DNA from: Mycobacterium florentinum
GTDB lineage: Bacteria > Actinomycetota > Actinomycetes > Mycobacteriales > Mycobacteriaceae
Assembly: GCF_010730355.1 (NCBI RefSeq)
Contig: NZ_AP022576.1
Coordinates: forward strand, 4,464,001-4,528,000
DNA: 64,000 nt
Reading direction: 5' to 3'
This document shows positions 59,530-64,000 of the stretch, in pieces (the first letter of the stretch is position 1; each line of letters starts with the position of its first letter). The translations under genes were made by a program, and so were the position numbers. The notes beneath the pieces are model-generated. The model was not told where the DNA came from. It searched no databases and was given only the letters and a program-made list of their open reading frames with translations.

Positions 59530-60413
59530 CCGGCAGCCTCCTCGTCGGCCGCACGCGCGGCCACACATTCGTCGGCGAACCCGAGAACCACCGCGTGATA
59601 GTCCGGGGCCGTGTGGCCGAGGCTGATGTTGTGGCCCGCGTCGGGTTGCCGGTGCACCGTGAAGCGCGGAGCGGAGGAAAACATCGCGGTGATTTCCTGG
59701 ACTGCCGAATCGTCAGCCTGCCAGACCTTTTCGTGCTTGGCGATGCTGAAGTGCACCGGCACGCGCACGTCGGGGGCCAGCGCCGGGAACGTTTGACGGG
59801 CCCAGTCCGACACCATCTGGTCCTCGTAGGCCGGCGCCGACGGTGACACCGTCGCGCCGCGCAGTACCTCGGGCGGATACAGCTCCTCCGGGCTCCACAA
59901 CAGGTCGCGCATGCCCGACGGACGGCGTTCGCGGGTCGCCGTTTTGAGTATTTCCCTGGCCGCGGGGTGATAGTGCCGGCCGGTGCCGGCCAATTCGATG
60001 CCGAGCAGATCGGCGCCGCGCTCGTCGGCGGCCATCCGCATCGTCAGCTCACAGCCACCCGAATGACCCATCACGAACAGGCCTGCGCCGCTTGGTCGTT
60101 CGCCGATGATGCGCTCGACCGCACCGTAGGCCAGGTTGACGCGTTGGTCGCCGGAGACCATCGCCTCGGGGTAGGGCGCCGAGCTGCCGTAGCCCGGCCG
60201 GTCAAGTGCCACCACGGTGAATCCCGCTGCAGCGCCGGTGCGTAACAACGAATACGACGGGTGGCCCGGGCAGTCGAAATAGACGGCGGTGGTGCCACCG
60301 CCGTGAATGGCCACGATCACGGCCTTGGGGTCGGGGGCTTCGCAGACCACAGCCGACATCGGCACCCCATCGACGATCACCAGCCGGGGACGCGGAGTCG
60401 GCGCGGTACTCAC
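59526..60413 (-). CDS. Alpha/beta hydrolase
   Basis: 295 aa. VIVAIHGGGTTAVYFDCPG (oxyanion region), VVALDRPGYGSSAP, the nucleophile elbow VMGHSGGCELTMRM, and the catalytic His in RQPDAGHNISLGH. Related to small esterases and epoxide-hydrolase-like enzymes. It overlaps the genes on both sides by 4 nt, so it is part of the operon beginning with the DUF35-thiolase fusion. Confidence 0.86.
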   Translation of the reverse strand: MSTAPTPRPRLVIVDGVPMSAVVCEAPDPKAVIVAIHGGGTTAVYFDCPGHPSYSLLRTGAAAGFTVVALDRPGYGSSAPYPEAMVSGDQRVNLAYGAVERIIGERPSGAGLFVMGHSGGCELTMRMAADERGADLLGIELAGTGRHYHPAAREILKTATRERRPSGMRDLLWSPEELYPPEVLRGATVSPSAPAYEDQMVSDWARQTFPALAPDVRVPVHFSIAKHEKVWQADDSAVQEITAMFSSAPRFTVHRQPDAGHNISLGHTAPDYHAVVLGFADECVAARAADEEAAG

Positions 60414-62065
60414 GTGTCGGCCCGCAGCAGCAGTACGCCGCTGGGCGTGAGGCCGCCGCTGCTGACCACGCCTACCCGTGCGCCGGCGACTTGGCGGTCG
60501 CCCGCCTCGCCACGCAATTGGGTGATGGCCTCATGCAGCAGGCCCATGCCGTGGGTGCGGCCGTGCGACAGTTGGCCGCCGTGAGTGTTGAGTGGCAGCT
60601 GACCGTCGCGGGCGATGTTCTTGCCGCCGTCCAGAAACTCCTTGGCCTCACCGATTCCGCAGAATCCCAGCGCCTCGATCCAAGACAGGCAATTGAAGGA
60701 AAACCCGTCGTACAGCTCGGCTACGTCGACGTCCGCGGGCCGTAACGAGGTGCGCGTCCATACGTGCGCGGACTGGCCCAGCACCTGCGGCTCATGCGTC
60801 AGCGTGCTCTGGTCCCAGTCGAGCCGCTCGACGATCTGCGTCCCGACGGCTTCCACCAGCACCGGCGGCTTGGCCAGGTCGCGGGCGGCGTCGACGGCGG
60901 AGACGATGACGGCTATCGCGCCGTCGCAGGGCACATCGCAGTCGTACAGGCCGAACGGGGTGGTGATGGGCCGCGCGTTGAGGTAGTCGTCCATCGTCAT
61001 CGGGGTTCGGTAGATGGCCGTCGGGTTGAGTTCGGCGTTGGCGCGCTGGTTCAACGCGATCCAGCCCAGCGTTTCCTTGGTGGTGCCGTACCGGTGGAAG
61101 TGGCGCTGCGCGTTCATCGCCAGCGTGTGCGCCGCCGAGGTGGCGCCGAATGGCATCTGCCAGCCCGACATCCGGCCCATCGACGGGGCGATCTTGCCCT
61201 GCTTCATCAGCTCGCCGTGGGTGGCTTCCCACAGCGTCCGGAAGCAGAGCACATGGCGCGCCAGCCCGCAGGCGACCGCGAGCATCGCCGCGATCACCGA
61301 GCCGCCGGGGCCGAACGTCTCCATCGCGCCGTTGTGCCAGGTCGGCCGAATGCCCAGCGCGGCCTCGAGCGCGGTCACCCCGCCCTCCCCCATGCCCGCG
61401 ACGTTGATCGGGCCCGGGTAGGTGGACAGGCCGTCGATGTCGGCGAAGGTGAGGCCGGCGTCAGCAATTGCCGCCTCACACGCGTCGATGGTGAGCGACA
61501 GCGGCGGCACCATCAACCGCCGCCCGACTTGCGACATGCCGATCCCGGTGAGAGCGGCCTTGTCCTCGAATTTCTCCCGGGTGAGCATTGGCTGGACGTG
61601 CTCGGCGAAGCGTTCCGGTGCGATCTCGTCGGTAGGCAGGGGAGCGGGCTCGGCGTCCGGGACGGGCCGAAACAGCGGGAACCAGACGTCTTCGACCTGC
61701 TCGAAGGCGACCTGGACCTGTTGGCCGAGTTCCAGTGCTTCGGGGTCGCACTCCACGATGTTGGTGGTCAACCGCACGCGGGGGTCCTCGGCGATCGCCA
61801 CCTGCGCGATCACGTAGGGCGCCGTCAGCCCGGGCAGGCTGAACCGCTCGTTGATCGTGAACCCGGCGAGCGTCGCCTTGCCGGAGACCGCGCGCACCCC
61901 GACATCGAGTGATCGGCAATAGCGGCATACCGGCGCCGGCGGATGGATCAGGGATTCGCAGGCCCTACATTCCTGCAACCGTAGCTTTCCGTCGGCGCCC
62001 GAGGCCCAGAAGAACTCATTCTCCTGCGTGACCAGGGGCAATGGGCGGCCCGGTGCTGCTGACAC
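60410..62065 (-). CDS. DUF35/OB-fold - thiolase-like fusion, Ltp2-type aldolase candidate
   Basis: 551 aa. The N-terminal domain (residues 1-150) is a zinc ribbon plus OB fold of the DUF35 family: C33-x2-C36 and C47-x2-C50 (ECRAC, CRYC). The rest is a thiolase/lipid-transfer-like domain with FADIDGLSTYPGP, MNAQRHFHRYGTTKETLGWIALNQ, DVAELYDGFSFNCLSWIE and NTHGGQLSHGRTHGMGLLHEAI. In the usual nucleophile position the sequence reads ETFGPGGS, with no Cys. In M. tuberculosis, Ltp2 and the DUF35 of ChsH2 are separate and form a retro-aldolase in steroid side-chain breakdown; here both parts are one chain. The function as aldolase is inferred. Confidence 0.85.
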   Translation of the reverse strand: MSAAPGRPLPLVTQENEFFWASGADGKLRLQECRACESLIHPPAPVCRYCRSLDVGVRAVSGKATLAGFTINERFSLPGLTAPYVIAQVAIAEDPRVRLTTNIVECDPEALELGQQVQVAFEQVEDVWFPLFRPVPDAEPAPLPTDEIAPERFAEHVQPMLTREKFEDKAALTGIGMSQVGRRLMVPPLSLTIDACEAAIADAGLTFADIDGLSTYPGPINVAGMGEGGVTALEAALGIRPTWHNGAMETFGPGGSVIAAMLAVACGLARHVLCFRTLWEATHGELMKQGKIAPSMGRMSGWQMPFGATSAAHTLAMNAQRHFHRYGTTKETLGWIALNQRANAELNPTAIYRTPMTMDDYLNARPITTPFGLYDCDVPCDGAIAVIVSAVDAARDLAKPPVLVEAVGTQIVERLDWDQSTLTHEPQVLGQSAHVWTRTSLRPADVDVAELYDGFSFNCLSWIEALGFCGIGEAKEFLDGGKNIARDGQLPLNTHGGQLSHGRTHGMGLLHEAITQLRGEAGDRQVAGARVGVVSSGGLTPSGVLLLRADT

Positions 62066-62193
62066 GTCACCTCCGGGAGTCGCACGGCCGGCCCGGTAGG
62101 GCCATTATGCAAATTGGAGAATTACGTTATCACCCAAGCCAGGCACTATCCAGAAGCTGGTGCCGCAGGGCAGGTGAGGTGGGGCGCTCGCCG

Positions 62194-62520
62194 TCAGTAC
62201 GGCACCCAGACGCCGTTGAAATAGGCACCCCACTGGTGAAAGCCGACACTCCACATCGGGGCGTTCGGTGACCACGCGGGCCGCAGGGGAGGTGGCGGCA
62301 CATCCTGGCCGGCAAACCCCGGCGCGTAGGCCGGCGGGGCCACGTACCACGCCGGCGGCGCCGTCGGCGTTTTGCACTCGCCGGTCGCCTCATTCCACGA
62401 CATATTGGTGGACAGACACTGCGCCCCAGGCGCCGCGATCGCCACAGCGGGCGTCGCGATCGCCATCGGCATGAAGACGAGCCCGATGACGGCACTCAAT
62501 CGACCAACAAACCACCTCAT
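62194..62520 (-). CDS. Small secreted protein of unknown function
   Basis: 108 aa with a signal peptide (VGRLSAVIGLVFMPMAIATPAVAIAAPG), then two Cys (AQCLS, GECKTP) that may form a disulfide, and a Pro-rich tail PPAWYVAPPAYAPG. Typical of mycobacterial exported proteins with no known domain. It lies alone between the fusion-gene operon and the divergent epimerase gene. Confidence 0.7.
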   Translation of the reverse strand: MRWFVGRLSAVIGLVFMPMAIATPAVAIAAPGAQCLSTNMSWNEATGECKTPTAPPAWYVAPPAYAPGFAGQDVPPPPLRPAWSPNAPMWSVGFHQWGAYFNGVWVPY

Positions 62521-62669
62521 GGTGGGCCTCCCGTTTGGTCATCCGACCTTGCTTCGTGCCATTTTATTCGTAGACGCCACCCGTGCCATTTCCGATCGGC
62601 CGGGCGTTTATGCTCCCAAAGAACATATCAAGTACTTCACATTGTCTCTCGTCGTGATCGGAGGCCTTG

Positions 62670-63593
62670 GTGCTCGACGCGGAGAAGATCCTGATCACCG
62701 GGGCGACTGGCAAGATCGCGTTCCCCATCGCGCGTACTTTGGCCGCGGCGGGAAACGAGGTGTGGGGTGCCGCTCGGCTGCAGGACCCCGCGGACCGGGA
62801 AAGGCTCGCCGAAGCCGGCATCAAACCCGTCGCGCTTGACATCGGCACCGGCGACTTCTCCGGTCTCCCCGACGATTTCACCTACGTCTTCCATGCGGCC
62901 GTGGACCCCGGTGCGGGCGACTGGAATCGCTGCGTCGAAACCAACGCGCAGATGTCGGGTGAATTGCTGCACCACTGCCGCGCCGCCGAGGGTTTCGTCT
63001 TCTGTTCCACCGGTTCGATTTACGCCTACCAGGGACGACGGCCGCTGACCGAATCCGATCCGCCGGGGGTGCCGCTGCGGGCGAACTACAGCATGTCCAA
63101 GGTTGCGGCCGAGGCAGTGTGCACGTGGATCGCTAAGCGCTATAGGATCCCACTCACCATCATCCGGATCTGTTCGACGTATGGGCCCCAGGGCGGTGCG
63201 CCGGCCGATCGTCTCGATGCGATGCTGGCGGGCAAGCCAATTCGGTTGCATCCCGACAAGCCGAACAACTACAACCCCATCTACGAGGACGACTATGTGG
63301 AACTCGGCATCCGCGCCATGCAAGTCGCCGCGGTGCCGCCGGTCGTAGTGAATTGGGCCGGCAGCGAGACGGTCAGCGTCGAGGACTACTGCACGTTCAT
63401 GGGTGAGCTGGTCGGTGTCGAGCCGATCTTCGAGTACACGGCCGAGGCACACACGCCGCTATGGCCGGATGTCACCCGCATGCACGACGTTCTCGGCCGC
63501 ACGAAGGTGCCCTGGCGTGACGGCTTCCGGCGCATGATCACGGCACGACATCCCGAAATCTCGCTGCCCCAGCATGATTCGACAGGAATCTGA
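62670..63593 (+). CDS. NAD(P)-dependent epimerase/dehydratase-like protein
   Basis: 307 aa from GTG 62670, 5 nt behind GGAGG; TTG 62667 is an alternative but lies only 2 nt from it. KILITGATGKIAFPIARTLAAAGNEVWG is the extended-SDR cofactor fold, and NYSMSKVAAEAVCTWIAKRY carries the catalytic Tyr and Lys. LTIIRICSTYGPQGG and NPIYEDDYVELGIRAMQVA are typical of epimerases. It could act on a nucleotide sugar or on a ring ketone. The next gene begins 4 nt downstream. Confidence 0.86.
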   Translation: MLDAEKILITGATGKIAFPIARTLAAAGNEVWGAARLQDPADRERLAEAGIKPVALDIGTGDFSGLPDDFTYVFHAAVDPGAGDWNRCVETNAQMSGELLHHCRAAEGFVFCSTGSIYAYQGRRPLTESDPPGVPLRANYSMSKVAAEAVCTWIAKRYRIPLTIIRICSTYGPQGGAPADRLDAMLAGKPIRLHPDKPNNYNPIYEDDYVELGIRAMQVAAVPPVVVNWAGSETVSVEDYCTFMGELVGVEPIFEYTAEAHTPLWPDVTRMHDVLGRTKVPWRDGFRRMITARHPEISLPQHDSTGI

Positions 63594-63597
63594 CGGT

Positions 63598-64000
63598 ATG
63601 GCGCTTCCGGGCACGCCATCCGACGAGGTAGCCGAGATCCTCGCCGCCGGGCGCGGAGAGATCACCACGCTGTTCGTTTCCATGGCGACTCGCCATCCCG
63701 ACGGAACCGACGCCGACTACCTGCGCTGGCACACGCTTGACCACCGCCCGGAGCAACACCGGCTCGCCGCGGTTCGCGCATCACTGCGGTTGGTGTCCAC
63801 CCCGGCCTGCCGCGGTGCGCGTGCGGTCAGCGGCGGGCCGCTGGACGCCGTCGACCACGTGATGACGTACTTCTTCACGAATGCAGCCGGGCTGCACAGC
63901 TTCAACGAACTGTCCACGGCGCTAGGCAATGCCGGTCGCAAGCTCTCACTGCTGCCGCCGGTGGAGCGCGGTGTCTACGAGGTCCGGGATCGAGCGGCGG
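63598..64000 (+). CDS. Unknown protein, 3' end outside the window
   Basis: At least 134 aa from ATG 63598. MALPGTPSDEVAEILAAG, FVSMATRHPDGTDADYLRWHTLDHRPEQHRLAAVRASLRLV is reminiscent of small dimeric alpha/beta-barrel (EthD/Dabb-like) proteins, but the match is weak and the reading frame runs off the end of the window. It starts 4 nt after the epimerase stop and is likely in the same operon. Confidence 0.65.
   Translation, partial: MALPGTPSDEVAEILAAGRGEITTLFVSMATRHPDGTDADYLRWHTLDHRPEQHRLAAVRASLRLVSTPACRGARAVSGGPLDAVDHVMTYFFTNAAGLHSFNELSTALGNAGRKLSLLPPVERGVYEVRDRAA

Noticed and set aside
62117..62131. GAGAAT-tac-GTTATC before the DUF35-thiolase gene as a further operator copy
   Set aside because: Two of six positions in the right arm differ and there is no extended symmetry; mentioned only as a weak candidate.
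1..64000. CRISPR arrays, tRNA or rRNA genes, transposases, integrases, att sites
   Set aside because: No spaced direct repeats, clover-leaf or transposase/integrase motifs were seen on reading; composition is uniform across the window.

Overview
The window is GC-rich DNA with almost no non-coding space, genes joined by 1-20 nt stop/start overlaps, many GTG starts, and family content typical of a non-tuberculous Mycobacterium: many acyl-CoA dehydrogenases (FadE), enoyl-CoA hydratases, P450s with small ferredoxins, mycofactocin-type SDRs and a DUF5313-like protein. I saw no rRNA, tRNA, insertion sequence, integrase or CRISPR array. It reads as a chromosomal lipid, terpenoid or aromatic catabolism region, not recent mobile DNA.

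Region 1 (1-8.4 kb): the end of a fadD-fadE-fadE-echA beta-oxidation operon, a CsbD-like stress protein, a proline-iminopeptidase-like hydrolase, a MeaB-type GTPase preceded by what looks like a thiolase N-terminal remnant, an E1-alpha-like protein without its usual thiamine-diphosphate motif, and a divergent NarL/DesK-type two-component system.

Region 2 (8.4-21.6 kb): an IclR-controlled meta-cleavage cluster. Divergent from the IclR gene run an MhpC-like hydrolase, MhpA-like hydroxylase, MhpB-like extradiol dioxygenase, KstD-like flavoprotein, luciferase-like monooxygenase, SDR, PF04199-type cyclase and a second hydrolase. A second KstD-like gene follows iclR. A Tat/lipoprotein multicopper oxidase closes the block.

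Region 3 (21.7-27.1 kb): two NAD(P)-binding reductases, a 930-aa LuxR-type ATPase regulator and a membrane protein.

Region 4 (27.2-39.1 kb): SDR, TetR, ferredoxin, P450, amidohydrolase, an active/inactive-looking pair of M24 proteins, an enoyl-CoA hydratase-like protein and an 804-aa double CoA-transferase, mostly in one direction. Two near-identical palindromes, one before the SDR and one before the TetR gene, suggest autoregulation. An OhrR-like MarR regulator, an SDR and a DUF5313-like gene follow.

Region 5 (39.1-62.1 kb): a catabolic island that appears to be coordinated by a TetR gene at 40.1-40.9 kb. The palindrome GAGAAT-N3-ATTCTC occurs perfectly three times (before the mycofactocin-type SDR, between TetR and fadE, before the carboxymuconolactone decarboxylase-Rieske-amidohydrolase-fadE operon) and imperfectly before a P450-ferredoxin pair and near 4.3 kb. 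The opposite strand carries amidohydrolase-fadE-enoyl-CoA hydratase-thiolase. Two P450/ferredoxin pairs meet convergently around a DUF1330 gene, followed by an operon of two hydroxyisobutyrate-dehydrogenase-like enzymes, a hydrolase and a DUF35-thiolase fusion resembling steroid retro-aldolases.

The last 2 kb hold a small secreted protein, an epimerase-like SDR and a gene cut by the window edge. Assignments come from reading conserved motifs by eye; substrates are inferred throughout.
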